From Dactylosporangium fulvum (lineage in GTDB: Bacteria; Actinomycetota; Actinomycetes; Mycobacteriales; Micromonosporaceae), in assembly GCF_025137375.1 (NCBI RefSeq), contig NZ_CP073720.1, positions 6,596,501 through 6,660,500 of the forward strand: 64,000 nt of DNA, given 5' to 3'. The translations under genes and the position numbers were made by a program. Below the pieces are notes generated by a model. The model saw only the letters and a program-made list of their open reading frames with translations. It made no database searches and was not told the DNA's origin. Each line of letters begins with the position of its first letter. The stretch's first letter is position 1. Shown here piece by piece: positions 8,029 to 16,740 of this stretch.

Positions 8029-9309
8029 TCAGTAGTAGCGCAGTGCCCGGTCCCAGTCCTCGCCCGCGCCGAAGAGGCCGCGGGGCTTCATGACCTCGGC
8101 GGTCGCGGTGAGGAGGTGGTACGGCACGAGCCCGCCCGGCGGCACGGCGGTGACGTCGGCGGTGATGCCGTACTCCCGGCCGGCCGCCTCGGTGAGCGCG
8201 CCGACGGCGGCGGTGCGGTGCCGCTCGGCCACCTCGATCTCGATCCGCAGCCGGTCGGTGTCGGCGCGGGCCCGCCAGAACATGACGCCGAACTCGGCCG
8301 GCAGCCCGAAGACGAGCTCCTCGACGCCGAGCTGGGTGAGCTCGGCGCCGCCGGTCCGCCCGCCGAACGCGGTGCGCCCGAGGATCCGCACCTCCGGCAG
8401 CCACCACCCGCACGGGCAGTCGGTGTAGGCCACCTCGACCTCGTCCTCGATGTTGTACCGCAGCAGCGGCATCGCCTCGCGGAACAGCGGCGTGACGACG
8501 AGCTGCCCGCGCCCCTCCGCCGTAAGCCGGCCGGTCGCCGGGTCGTGGACCTCGAAGATCGCGCGGTCGGCCCACAGGTGCAGGCGCCCCTGCGGGCACT
8601 CCCCGGCGAGGCTGCCGGTCTCGGTCGCCCCGTACTCCTCGACGACCTGGGTGTTCCAGATCTCGCCGATGCGGGCCCGCCGCGCGGCGCTGAGCGGCTC
8701 GCCGCCGACGAAGATCGCCCGCAGGGCCGGGAAGTCCGCGCCGGGCCGGTAGCCGGCGACGGCCGCGGCGGCGGCCCACAGCAGCGTGTCGGTCGGCAGC
8801 GACCAGGTCAGCGTGACGCCGAGGTCGTGCAGGACACGTACGACCCGCGAGTACGGCATGGCGAGGGACCGGTTGTCCGCCGGTACCACCGTCGCGCCGC
8901 GCAGCCGGGCCGCCGCGTGGGCGAGGTGACCGGTGATCATCAACGCGTACGGGGTACGGACGAGGAACAGGTCGTCGGGCGTGATGCCGACCCACTTGCG
9001 GGCGTACCGCTCGGCGAGGTCGGTCCAGTCGCCCTCGGTGTAGTACGACGCGGTCGGCGCGCCGGTGCTGCCGCTCGACTCGTGGTAGGTCGCCAGTTCG
9101 GACCGGTCGACGGCGAGCAGCCCGAACGGGTAGGCGTCGCGCAGGTCCGCCTTCGTGGTGAGCGGGGCCTCGGCCAGGTCGGCGGGCACGCCCCGCTTGC
9201 GGTAGAACGGCGAGCGGGCGGCGGCCTCCAGCATGTACGGCAGCCGCTCCTGCTGGAGCCGGGCCAGGCCGGCGTGGCTCGACCAGTCGCCGAGCTCGGG
9301 GTTCGTCAC
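8029..9309 (-). CDS. PaaK-like adenylate-forming enzyme (phenylacetate-CoA ligase family)
   Basis: A 426-residue adenylate-forming enzyme. The ATP-binding loop is SSGSTGAPT, followed by EEYGATETG and LLRYNIEDE. The compact length and N-terminal SPFYRKRG are typical of the PaaK branch. It activates an aromatic acid as acyl-AMP and may pass it to CoA or directly to an acceptor. The stop-start overlap with the upstream amidohydrolase is GTGA. In nataxazole-type pathways an enzyme of this family joins two 3-hydroxyanthranilate units before an amidohydrolase-fold enzyme closes the benzoxazole; the same adjacency occurs here. That this enzyme does the same is an inference. Confidence 0.82.
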   Translation of the reverse strand: MTNPELGDWSSHAGLARLQQERLPYMLEAAARSPFYRKRGVPADLAEAPLTTKADLRDAYPFGLLAVDRSELATYHESSGSTGAPTASYYTEGDWTDLAERYARKWVGITPDDLFLVRTPYALMITGHLAHAAARLRGATVVPADNRSLAMPYSRVVRVLHDLGVTLTWSLPTDTLLWAAAAAVAGYRPGADFPALRAIFVGGEPLSAARRARIGEIWNTQVVEEYGATETGSLAGECPQGRLHLWADRAIFEVHDPATGRLTAEGRGQLVVTPLFREAMPLLRYNIEDEVEVAYTDCPCGWWLPEVRILGRTAFGGRTGGAELTQLGVEELVFGLPAEFGVMFWRARADTDRLRIEIEVAERHRTAAVGALTEAAGREYGITADVTAVPPGGLVPYHLLTATAEVMKPRGLFGAGEDWDRALRYY

Positions 9310-10055
9310 AGCGTCTCCAATCGCAGCAGCCGCCGGGCGTTGCCGCCGGCCACCTTCTCCCGGTCCCCGTCGGACAGTCCGAGCGCGGCGAGCTTCGCCA
9401 GCTCGACCGACGGGTGTTGCAGCGGATGTTCGGTGCCGAACAGGACCCGGTCGGGGCCGAGGCGCTCCACCGCCAGCCGCGCGGTGACGGTGAGGCAGCC
9501 CGAGAGTTCGGCGTGGATGTTCGGGACCGGCGCGATCCGGGTGAGGCCGCTCGTGTCGAGGCCGGTGTGTCCACAGTGACCGGAGACGAACGCGACCTCC
9601 GGGTGCGCCCGGGCGAGGCGCACGAGGTCCTCGGCGCGGGTGCCGGGCCGGCCGAGGCAGACCACGTACACCGGGTGCCCGGCGGCGGCCGCGACCCGCA
9701 CCAGCTCCGTGACCCCGGGCTCGTCGAGCCGGAAGCCGTGGACCGCGGGCGAGAGCTCCAGCCCGCGGTAGCCGGCCGCCTCGGCGCGGTAGGCGGCGAC
9801 GTCGCGGCGCGGGTCGGCGAAGAAGAACGGCAGCAACCGGCCGGCCGAGCCGGCGCAGGCCCGCCGGACCGCCTCGTTGTCGGCGGCGGCCTCGCTGCGG
9901 CCGCCGACGGTGATCTGCTCGGCGAGCCGGTCGAGGTCGAGGAGGCCGCCGGCGGCGACGGCGGCGCGGGTGATCCCGGCGCCGTCCATCGCCGCGAGCA
10001 GGGCCTCGGCGGCCCCGGGCCGGGGCGCCAGGCGGGCGTGGAAGTCGACGGTCAC
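9306..10055 (-). CDS. Amidohydrolase-2-like (ACMSD-fold) protein with altered metal ligands
   Basis: A 249-residue TIM-barrel protein of the amidohydrolase_2 type, starting at GTG 10055 (GTG 10067 is an in-frame alternative). The usual N-terminal HxH metal pair is replaced: the strand reads VDFHARL, with Arg in the second His place. A later segment is SGHCGHTG, and the C-terminal motif is LFGTEHPLQHPS, with Glu where the family usually has Asp. The HxG strand reads YVVCLGRPG without His. It may bind metal differently or not at all. It overlaps both neighbours by 4 nt (GTGA). In benzoxazole pathways such a protein catalyses ring closure; decarboxylase or hydrolase activity is also possible. 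Confidence 0.75.
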   Translation of the reverse strand: MTVDFHARLAPRPGAAEALLAAMDGAGITRAAVAAGGLLDLDRLAEQITVGGRSEAAADNEAVRRACAGSAGRLLPFFFADPRRDVAAYRAEAAGYRGLELSPAVHGFRLDEPGVTELVRVAAAAGHPVYVVCLGRPGTRAEDLVRLARAHPEVAFVSGHCGHTGLDTSGLTRIAPVPNIHAELSGCLTVTARLAVERLGPDRVLFGTEHPLQHPSVELAKLAALGLSDGDREKVAGGNARRLLRLETL

Positions 10056-11164
10056 TGCTCGTGGCACAGTTCGTCGATGGGGTAGCCGACGTGCCGCTCC
10101 CGCCGGGGCAGGTGGCCGAGGATCCGGTCGCCCGGTTTGAGGGCGGTCGAGTTCAGCACGGCGCCACCCGGACCGAGGATGCGGACGTGCCAGTCGTCCT
10201 GGACGATCACGTTGACCGGCTCGCCGGACTCGGCGACGGCGTCGATCGACAGCAGCGGCCGGGTCTCGATCTTGACGCGGCCGACGGTGACCGTGCGGGT
10301 GCGCCCGTCCGCCCCGACCGCGAGCACGGTGGCGCCCGCGCGCAGCTCACTGAGGTAGCGCGTGTGTTCGTGATCGGCGAGCGTGTACGACATGATCGCG
10401 CCGGCGTTGACGCGGAACGGCCGGGTCGGCATGTACGGCAGCGGGTGCGTCTCGCTGACGCACAGCACCATGCCCTTCGACCGCGACCCGACCAGGATGC
10501 CCTCGTCCTTGCCGAGGTACGTGCAGGTGTCGACGCAGGCCCGCTCCCCCGTGCCGACGTGGCTGATCCCGGTGACGGTGAGCTCGACGAGCTCGAGGCC
10601 GGGCGAGCGGCGCCCGACGGCCTCCTTGAGCCGGCCGGCCTCGCCGGGCGCCGCGGGCGCGAGCAGGACCCCGCCGGGGCCGTGCTCCAGGACGCTGAGG
10701 TTCACGGTCGCGTCCTCGACGCACGCGACGGTGTTGACGATCAGCCCGTGGGCGTCGGCCGCCGCGGCGAGCACGATCTCGAGGGGGATGTTCGTCGGGT
10801 CGCGGAACGACAGCACGGTGCACGGGTCGCGGCGGACGCTGTCGCACGCGGCGGCGAGGCTGTCCGGGTCGGTGACCTCGACGAAGGCGCCGAACCGGTG
10901 GCCGGGGAACTTGCCCGCGAGCGTGGCCGGCTCGCCGTGGACGGCGGGGTCGACCACCACGAGGTCGGCCGCCCCGAACTCGCCGTCGAGCTCGCCGACC
11001 GGTGGCATGAGGACCCGGGTCACCGTCGGCGGCAGCCCGGCCAGATCGGCCGGGTCGTCGGCGACGATCGCGTCGAGGCCGTGGTGGATGGCCTCCTGGC
11101 AGAGCGCGGCCTTGAGCTCCCCCGCACCACGGACGTCGATCCAGCACTGTTTGGTGTCGCTCAT
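10052..11164 (-). CDS. griH: 3-dehydroquinate synthase II family (GriH-like)
   Basis: A 370-residue protein of the archaeal-type dehydroquinate synthase family, unrelated to AroB. Typical segments are FRDPTNIPLEIVLAAAADAH, TGISHVGTGERACVDTC, EGILVGSRSKG and RPFRVNAGAIMSYTL. In grixazone-type clusters the homologue GriH converts the C7N aldol product into 3-amino-4-hydroxybenzoic acid. The start ATG 11164 overlaps the stop of the aldolase gene as ATGA, the pairing expected for a two-enzyme unit. It is chosen as GriH-like because the partner aldolase is adjacent and the locus is biosynthetic. A role in aromatic amino acid synthesis is unlikely in an actinomycete. Confidence 0.88.
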   Translation of the reverse strand: MSDTKQCWIDVRGAGELKAALCQEAIHHGLDAIVADDPADLAGLPPTVTRVLMPPVGELDGEFGAADLVVVDPAVHGEPATLAGKFPGHRFGAFVEVTDPDSLAAACDSVRRDPCTVLSFRDPTNIPLEIVLAAAADAHGLIVNTVACVEDATVNLSVLEHGPGGVLLAPAAPGEAGRLKEAVGRRSPGLELVELTVTGISHVGTGERACVDTCTYLGKDEGILVGSRSKGMVLCVSETHPLPYMPTRPFRVNAGAIMSYTLADHEHTRYLSELRAGATVLAVGADGRTRTVTVGRVKIETRPLLSIDAVAESGEPVNVIVQDDWHVRILGPGGAVLNSTALKPGDRILGHLPRRERHVGYPIDELCHEQ

Positions 11165-11943
11165 CGGGCCACCGCCGGGGTCCGGTCGTGCACGACCGCG
11201 GCGACCCGGCGGGTCATCGCGGCGGGGTCGGGTGCGGTGAACACCAGCCGTCCGGCGGCGACGCCGCCGGCACCGGCCCGCATCGCGGCGGCGAGGTGCG
11301 GCAGCACGTCGTCCCCCGCGCCGCCGCCGGCCGCGAGGACCGGGACCGGGCAGCCGGCGGTGACCGCGGTGATCGCCGCCGCCGAGCGGGGCAGCGCGGT
11401 CTTCACGAGGTCGGCGCCGAGGTCGGCGGCGAGCGCCGCGGCGTGCGCGACCGCGTCCGGTGCGCGGCCGTCGACGATGCCGGGCCCGCGCGGGTAGACC
11501 ATCGCGAGCAGCGGCACACCCCAGCGGTCGCACTCGCCGGCCACGGCGGCCAGGTCGGCGACCTGCCGCGCCTCGGTCGCCGAGCCGGTGTTGACGTGGA
11601 CACTGACTCCGTGGGCGCCGAGCCGCAGCGCCTCCTCGACGGTGCACACGAGGTACCGGTCGTCGGGGTCGGGCGCCAGCGTCGTGCCGGCGCTGAGGTG
11701 CACGATGAGCGACATCGAGCGGAACCAGCGGGCGGCGACGCGCCGCACCGCACCCTTGTGCAGGACGACGGCGTCGGCGCCGCCGTCGCTGATCTGGCCG
11801 ATCAGCCGGTCGAGCTGTCCGTTGTGGACGATCGGGCCGCCGGTGACGGAGTGGTCGAGCGGCACTACGAGCAGGCCGGCCGCGTCCCGCCGGTGCAGGT
11901 GCTGGAGGCGGACGCGCCGGGCGAAGGTGTCATGCACTGGCAT
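11161..11943 (-). CDS. griI: Class I aldolase, GriI/ADH-synthase-like
   Basis: A 260-residue class I aldolase of the FbaB/LacD/AroA' group. The N-terminal signature is VVPLDHSVTGGPI and the Schiff-base strand is DLVKTALP. GriI condenses aspartate semialdehyde with dihydroxyacetone phosphate to give the C7N precursor of 3-amino-4-hydroxybenzoate; archaeal relatives make the dehydroquinate precursor. ATG 11943 is the longest start, but GTG 11937 has GGAG at a better distance (about 8 nt) and may be the true start. It is the first gene of the leftward operon, separated by about 100 bp from the divergent phzE-like gene. Five downstream genes follow with overlaps or a 13-bp gap. Confidence 0.88.
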   Translation of the reverse strand: MPVHDTFARRVRLQHLHRRDAAGLLVVPLDHSVTGGPIVHNGQLDRLIGQISDGGADAVVLHKGAVRRVAARWFRSMSLIVHLSAGTTLAPDPDDRYLVCTVEEALRLGAHGVSVHVNTGSATEARQVADLAAVAGECDRWGVPLLAMVYPRGPGIVDGRAPDAVAHAAALAADLGADLVKTALPRSAAAITAVTAGCPVPVLAAGGGAGDDVLPHLAAAMRAGAGGVAAGRLVFTAPDPAAMTRRVAAVVHDRTPAVAR

Positions 11944-12046
11944 GCTCCGGACCGTAGGCCCGGCGCGGCCCCGTCCTCCACTACCTCTGTGAGCTGCCAG
12001 TTCGAGTAGTTGTCCGGCGTCGCGGCGCGATGCCAAGGTGCTGCGC
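11944..12046. promoter_or_regulatory. Divergent promoter region between the two biosynthetic arms
   Basis: This 103-bp gap must carry promoters for both the aldolase operon (leftward) and phzE (rightward). It is the only AT-richer spot of the cluster (around 12001-12015, ttcgagtagttgtcc). I see no convincing hexamer pair or palindrome, so the call rests on layout. Confidence 0.45.
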
Positions 12047-13900
12047 ATGACCGCCTTCGCATTGGTGTGCCGGGGCCGTAGCGACCGGCTGGAGATCCTC
12101 AGCGGTGAGCCCGTGACGGCGGGCGGCGTCGCCGACCTGCCCGTCGGCGACCGCCCGGTGTTCGCGGCGGTGCCGTACCGGCAGATCGCCGAGCGCGGCC
12201 TGCCCTGCGTCGACGACGGCACGCCGCTGCTCGCGTTCCGTGTCGACCGGCACCGCGAGCTGCCGCTGCGCCGGGCCCTCGCCTGGCTGCCCGACACGCC
12301 GGTGCGACTGGCGGACGGCGGCTTCGACCTCGGCGACGACGAGTACGCCGACGTGGTGCGCGCCGTCGTCGCCGGCGACATCGGCGGCGGCACCGGGTCG
12401 AACTTCGTGATCCGCCGCGAGTACCGGGCGGCGCTCGCCGACCGGCCCGGCCGTGCCGCCCTCGCGCTGTTTCGCCGGCTGCTCGTCGCGGAGCGCGGCG
12501 CGTACTGGACGTTCCTCGTGCACTGCGCCGGCCGGACCCTGGTCGGGGCCAGCCCGGAGTGCCAGGCGCGGCTGGCCGGCGGTATCGCGACGATGAACCC
12601 GATCAGCGGCACGTACCGCTACCCGCCGGGCGGGCCGACCCGCGCGGGGCTGCTCGAGTTCCTGGCCGACCGCAAGGAGGCCGAGGAGCTGTTCATGGTC
12701 GTCGACGAGGAGCTCAAGACGATGGCCCGGGTCTGCACCGGCGGCGGCCGGCTGCGCGGCCCCTGGCTGCGGCCGATGTCGCGGCTGGCGCACACCGAGT
12801 ACCTCATCGAGGGACCGTCCGCACTCGATCCGCGGGCGGTGCTGCTGGAGACGATGCCGGCGCCGACCGTGACCGGAAGCCCGATCGCGGCCGCGTGCCG
12901 GGTCGTCGCGGCGCACGAGCGCACCGGGCGCGGCTACTACGGCGGCGCGGTCGCGATCATCGGCCGGGACACGCTCGACTCGGCGCTGCTCATCCGCACC
13001 GCCGACATCGACACCACCGGCCTGGTGCGGATCGGCGTCGGCGCGACCCTGGTGCGCCACTCCGACCCGGCCGCGGAGGCCGCCGAGACCCGCGCGAAGG
13101 CGGCGGCCCTGCTCGGCGAGCGGCCACCGGCTCCCGCGCCCGCGTCGCCCGCGGCCGCGTTCGGCGCGGATCCGTCGGGCCTGCTGCCGCAGCTGGCGGC
13201 CCGCAACACCGGCCTGTCGCACTTCTGGCGCGGCGGCCGCACCGGCGGCGCCGGCACCTGGTTCGCCGGCCGGCGCATCCTCGTCGTCGACGCCGAGGAC
13301 GACTTCACCGCGATGCTCGCCCGGCTGGTGCAGGCCCTCGGCCCGGCCGTGCGGATCGAGCGGTACGACACCGCGAAGCTCGACGGCCACGACGCCGTGG
13401 TCGTCGGGCCGGGCCCCGGCGACCCGACCGACCGCGCCGACCCGCGGATCGCGCGGCTGCACGCGATCACCCGCGAACTGCTGACGGCCGGCACCCCGTT
13501 CCTCGCCGTCTGCCTGGGCCACCAGGTCCTCGCCGACGAGCTCGGCCTGCCGATCCGCCGCCTCGCCCGGCCGGAGCAGGGCGTCCAGCGGGTCGTCCCG
13601 CCGTACGGCAGGGTCGGCTTCTACAACACGTTCGTCGCGGTGAGCGGCACCGACACGTTCCGCTCCCCGATCACCGGCGACCCGGTGACGGCCCTCCGCG
13701 ATCCGGACACCGGCGCCGTGCACACCCTGGCCATGCCTCGGGTACGGTCGATGCAGTTCCATGTCGAATCGGTCCTCACCGAGCACGGACCGGCTATCCT
13801 GCGTGGCATGCTGGCGGATGTGTTGAACCCGCCGTCACCGATACGTCACCCGAACGGCTGTTCACCTCAATCATCGACATCCCAGACAATCTGCGGTTGA
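12047..13900 (+). CDS. phzE: PhzE-type ADIC synthase (chorismate-binding domain fused to glutamine amidotransferase)
   Basis: A 617-residue fusion, close to PhzE length (about 630). PhzE converts chorismate and glutamine to 2-amino-2-deoxyisochorismate (ADIC). The N-terminal part (to about residue 370) has ATMNPISGTYRYP and ELFMVVDEELKTMA, the PhzE form of the chorismate-binding signature, and EGPSALDPRAVLLETMPAPT. The amidotransferase part (from about 408) has FLAVCLGHQ with nucleophile C489 and MQFHVES with the catalytic His and Glu. ATG 12047 has AAGG 8 nt upstream; an in-frame GTG is at 12038. The next gene starts 22 bp downstream. Anthranilate synthase of primary metabolism is the alternative, but the phzD-type gene nearby favours ADIC synthase. 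Confidence 0.9.
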   Translation: MTAFALVCRGRSDRLEILSGEPVTAGGVADLPVGDRPVFAAVPYRQIAERGLPCVDDGTPLLAFRVDRHRELPLRRALAWLPDTPVRLADGGFDLGDDEYADVVRAVVAGDIGGGTGSNFVIRREYRAALADRPGRAALALFRRLLVAERGAYWTFLVHCAGRTLVGASPECQARLAGGIATMNPISGTYRYPPGGPTRAGLLEFLADRKEAEELFMVVDEELKTMARVCTGGGRLRGPWLRPMSRLAHTEYLIEGPSALDPRAVLLETMPAPTVTGSPIAAACRVVAAHERTGRGYYGGAVAIIGRDTLDSALLIRTADIDTTGLVRIGVGATLVRHSDPAAEAAETRAKAAALLGERPPAPAPASPAAAFGADPSGLLPQLAARNTGLSHFWRGGRTGGAGTWFAGRRILVVDAEDDFTAMLARLVQALGPAVRIERYDTAKLDGHDAVVVGPGPGDPTDRADPRIARLHAITRELLTAGTPFLAVCLGHQVLADELGLPIRRLARPEQGVQRVVPPYGRVGFYNTFVAVSGTDTFRSPITGDPVTALRDPDTGAVHTLAMPRVRSMQFHVESVLTEHGPAILRGMLADVLNPPSPIRHPNGCSPQSSTSQTICG

Positions 13901-13922
13901 CGCTCCCCCGACGACATGCAGG

Positions 13923-16643
13923 ATGACGGTGCTGAAGACCTTCGGGCGTGACCGCGAACTGGCGACGCTGCACACCGCGGTCGCCGGTGCCACGAACGGC
14001 GCGGGCGGCTGCACGGTGCTCACCGGCTCGCCCGGCATCGGCAAGTCGCACCTGCTGCGCGCGGCCGCCGACCACGCCGAAGGGCTCGGGGTCGTGGTCG
14101 CCGCGCGGGCCGCGTTCGAGCTCGACCGGGCCGCGCCGCTGGTCACCCTCGCGTCGGCGTTGCAGCAGCTGCGCCCGGTCACCGGCGCGTTCGACTGGCT
14201 GCGGGAGGACCACGACAACCAGTACCGCGTCCTGGAGCGGCTCGGCGCGGCGCTCGACGACTTCACCGACGCGCAGCCGCTCGTCATCGTGATCGACGAC
14301 GCGCAGTGGATGGACGAGCTGTCGGCTCTCGCGATCCGCGAGCTGGTGCCCGCCCTGCGGGCCGCACCGGTGCGCTGGCTGTTCGCCCGCCGGCCCGCGC
14401 CCGCCGACACCCCGGGGCAGCAGGTCGTCGACTGGCTGATCCGCGAGGGTGCGGACGACGTGCGGCTCGGCTCCCTCGACGACCCCGCCGTCGGCCGGCT
14501 CTGCGCCGAGGCCCTCGGCACCGAGGTCGACAACACCGTGCTCGCGCTCGCCGGCGGCTGCCACGGAATCCCGCTGCAGGTCGAGCAGCTGCTGCGGGCG
14601 TTGCAGGCCACCGACCAGCTGGTCATCAGCGGCGGTGTCGCCACGGTCGTCGGCGACGAACTGCCGTCGAGCTTCATCACGATCGTCGACCAGGTGCTGC
14701 GCGGGCTGTCCGACGACACGCGGCTGCTGCTGCGGGCCGGCTCGGTGTTCGGCCGGCCGTTCAGCATCGAGGCGGTCGCCCGGCTGATCGGCGCGCGCCC
14801 GGCCACGCTGCTGGTCCGGATCGAGGAGGCCGTCGCCGCCAAGGTCCTCGTCGACGAGGACGACGGGCTGACGTTCGTGCACGACCTGGTCCGGCTCGCC
14901 GTCTACGGCACGCTCGGCGACTCCGTCGGCGCGCTGCTGCACCGCGAGGCCGCGGCCGTCACCCGCGACGAGGGCCGCTCGCCGGTCGAGGTCGCCGGGC
15001 ACCTGCTCAAGAGCGGCCGCTCGGGCAGCCGCGAGGCGGTCACCATGCTGCACGAGGCGGCGAAGGAGGTCGCCGGACCCGCCCCGGCGACCGCGGCCGA
15101 CCTCATCGTGCACGCCCTCGACGTGCTCGGCGAGCACGACCCGGCCCGGGTGGCGCTCGTCGCGGACGCGGTCCGCCTGCTGGCCTCGGCGAGCCGTCTG
15201 GAGCAGGCGCACGAGCTGGGCGAAGCGGCGCTGCGGGCCGGGCTGCCCGCCGTCACCGAGGCGACCCTGCTGCTCGGCCTCGCCGAGGCGTTCAAGCATG
15301 CAGGGCAGAACCGCCAGGCGGTGGAGTACGCCGACCGCGGCCTGCGGCACGCGGAGATCCCGGAGCCGGTGCGCGCGAACCTGTTCGCCATCCGGGCGCA
15401 CGCGCTGTTCTACGTCGGTGATCTCGACGGGGCCGACCGGGCGGGCGCCAGCGCGTACGCCTCGGGGCAGACGGCCGCCGAGCACAGCGCGTCGGTGTTC
15501 GGCCTCACCGCCCGCAGCCTCGTCGCCCAGGCCCAGGGCCGGCCGGCCGACGCGCTCGCCCACGCCCAGGAGGCGACCGACCTCGCCGACCGGGTCGGCG
15601 GCCCGGCCGCACACCGGCATCCGCGCATCTGGCTCGGCGACGCGCTGACCACCCTCGACCGGTTCGACGAGGCCGAGGAGGTCTTCCGCCGGGGCCGCCA
15701 GGAGAGCGAGCGGTACGGCACCGCCTGGTCGACCCCGCTGTGGCACTACTACCGCACCGCGCTGCTGACCGCCCGGGGCCGCCTCGACGAGGCCGTCGCC
15801 GAGGCCGAGAACGGCGTCGCGGTCGCCGACCAGGTCACCGCCGTGGCGGTCGCCCTGCCGCTGCTCGGCCAGCTCGTGCGGCTCGCGGTTCAGCGCGGCG
15901 ACGACCCGCAGGCGCGGGAGTACCTGGCGCAGATGCACCGGCGGACCGAGACCGGCGCGACCGCCGCCCCCGAGGACATCGTCTGGCCGGAGGGGTTCCT
16001 GCACGGCTGCCTCGACGGCCCGGACGCGGCCATGCGCGTCCTCGCCGGGACGTACGACGCGCTGCCGGACCGTCCGGTGCTCATCGGCCAGCACCCGTGC
16101 GCCGCGGCGACCCTCGTCCGCTTCGCGCTCGACGCCGGCGACCGGCCCCGCGCGCTGCTGGCCGCCACGACCGCCCGCCGGCTCGCCGACCGCAACCCAT
16201 CGGCGCACTCCCTGGTCGCCGCGGCCCTCCACGCGGAGGGCCTGTTGCACCGCGACCAGCAGCGGCTGGAGGAGGCGGTCGCCGCGTTCCGCAAGACCCG
16301 CCGGCCGCTCGCGCTGGCCGGTGCCCTCGAGGACGCCGGCGAGGTGCGGGAGGCCCTCGAGATCGCGACCGGGTGCGGTGCGCACCGGATGCGGCTGCGG
16401 CTCGCCGGGGAGCATCCGGCGGCCGAGCCGTCGCCGTTCCCGGCCGGCTCCTGCCTGGCACAGCTCACCCCGGCGGAGCTGAAGGTGGCGATGCTGGTCG
16501 CCGCGGGCCACAAGAACCGGCAGGTGGCCGAGGAGCTGTTCGTGTCCCGGCACACCGTCGACAGCCACCTGCGCAAGATCTTCACGAAGCTCAACATCAG
16601 CAGCCGGGTCGAACTGGCCAACCTGGTGGCCCGCGAACGCTGA
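13923..16643 (+). CDS. Large LuxR-family regulator with N-terminal AAA ATPase (LAL)
   Basis: A 906-residue regulator. Walker A is LTGSPGIGKSHLLRAA near residues 34-49, and Walker B is PLVIVIDDAQWMDE near 119-132. A long alpha-helical TPR-like middle region follows. The C-terminal LuxR helix-turn-helix is LTPAELKVAMLVAAGHKNRQ onward with VDSHLRKIFTKLNI. Such LAL proteins commonly activate antibiotic clusters. It follows phzE by 22 bp and is probably co-transcribed. Its last residues (LNISSRVELANLVARER) resemble the end of the shorter regulator at 5.3 kb (LGIGSRVELASLYRAS), so the two are related in the DNA-binding part and may recognise similar sites. Confidence 0.9.
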   Translation: MTVLKTFGRDRELATLHTAVAGATNGAGGCTVLTGSPGIGKSHLLRAAADHAEGLGVVVAARAAFELDRAAPLVTLASALQQLRPVTGAFDWLREDHDNQYRVLERLGAALDDFTDAQPLVIVIDDAQWMDELSALAIRELVPALRAAPVRWLFARRPAPADTPGQQVVDWLIREGADDVRLGSLDDPAVGRLCAEALGTEVDNTVLALAGGCHGIPLQVEQLLRALQATDQLVISGGVATVVGDELPSSFITIVDQVLRGLSDDTRLLLRAGSVFGRPFSIEAVARLIGARPATLLVRIEEAVAAKVLVDEDDGLTFVHDLVRLAVYGTLGDSVGALLHREAAAVTRDEGRSPVEVAGHLLKSGRSGSREAVTMLHEAAKEVAGPAPATAADLIVHALDVLGEHDPARVALVADAVRLLASASRLEQAHELGEAALRAGLPAVTEATLLLGLAEAFKHAGQNRQAVEYADRGLRHAEIPEPVRANLFAIRAHALFYVGDLDGADRAGASAYASGQTAAEHSASVFGLTARSLVAQAQGRPADALAHAQEATDLADRVGGPAAHRHPRIWLGDALTTLDRFDEAEEVFRRGRQESERYGTAWSTPLWHYYRTALLTARGRLDEAVAEAENGVAVADQVTAVAVALPLLGQLVRLAVQRGDDPQAREYLAQMHRRTETGATAAPEDIVWPEGFLHGCLDGPDAAMRVLAGTYDALPDRPVLIGQHPCAAATLVRFALDAGDRPRALLAATTARRLADRNPSAHSLVAAALHAEGLLHRDQQRLEEAVAAFRKTRRPLALAGALEDAGEVREALEIATGCGAHRMRLRLAGEHPAAEPSPFPAGSCLAQLTPAELKVAMLVAAGHKNRQVAEELFVSRHTVDSHLRKIFTKLNISSRVELANLVARER

Positions 16644-16740
16644 AAACCACGTATCGACGTGATGTGCGGGGCCCGCCCCACCCTCCAGCATGGCCCCTGT
16701 GTGACGCACCGTCACACGGGTCGCCGGACAGGGGGAGCCG

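Noticed and set aside
12047..13900. Primary-metabolism anthranilate synthase
   Set aside because: The fused form with ELFMVVDEELK and MNPISGTYRYP is of PhzE type, and a PhzD-type gene is in the same locus.
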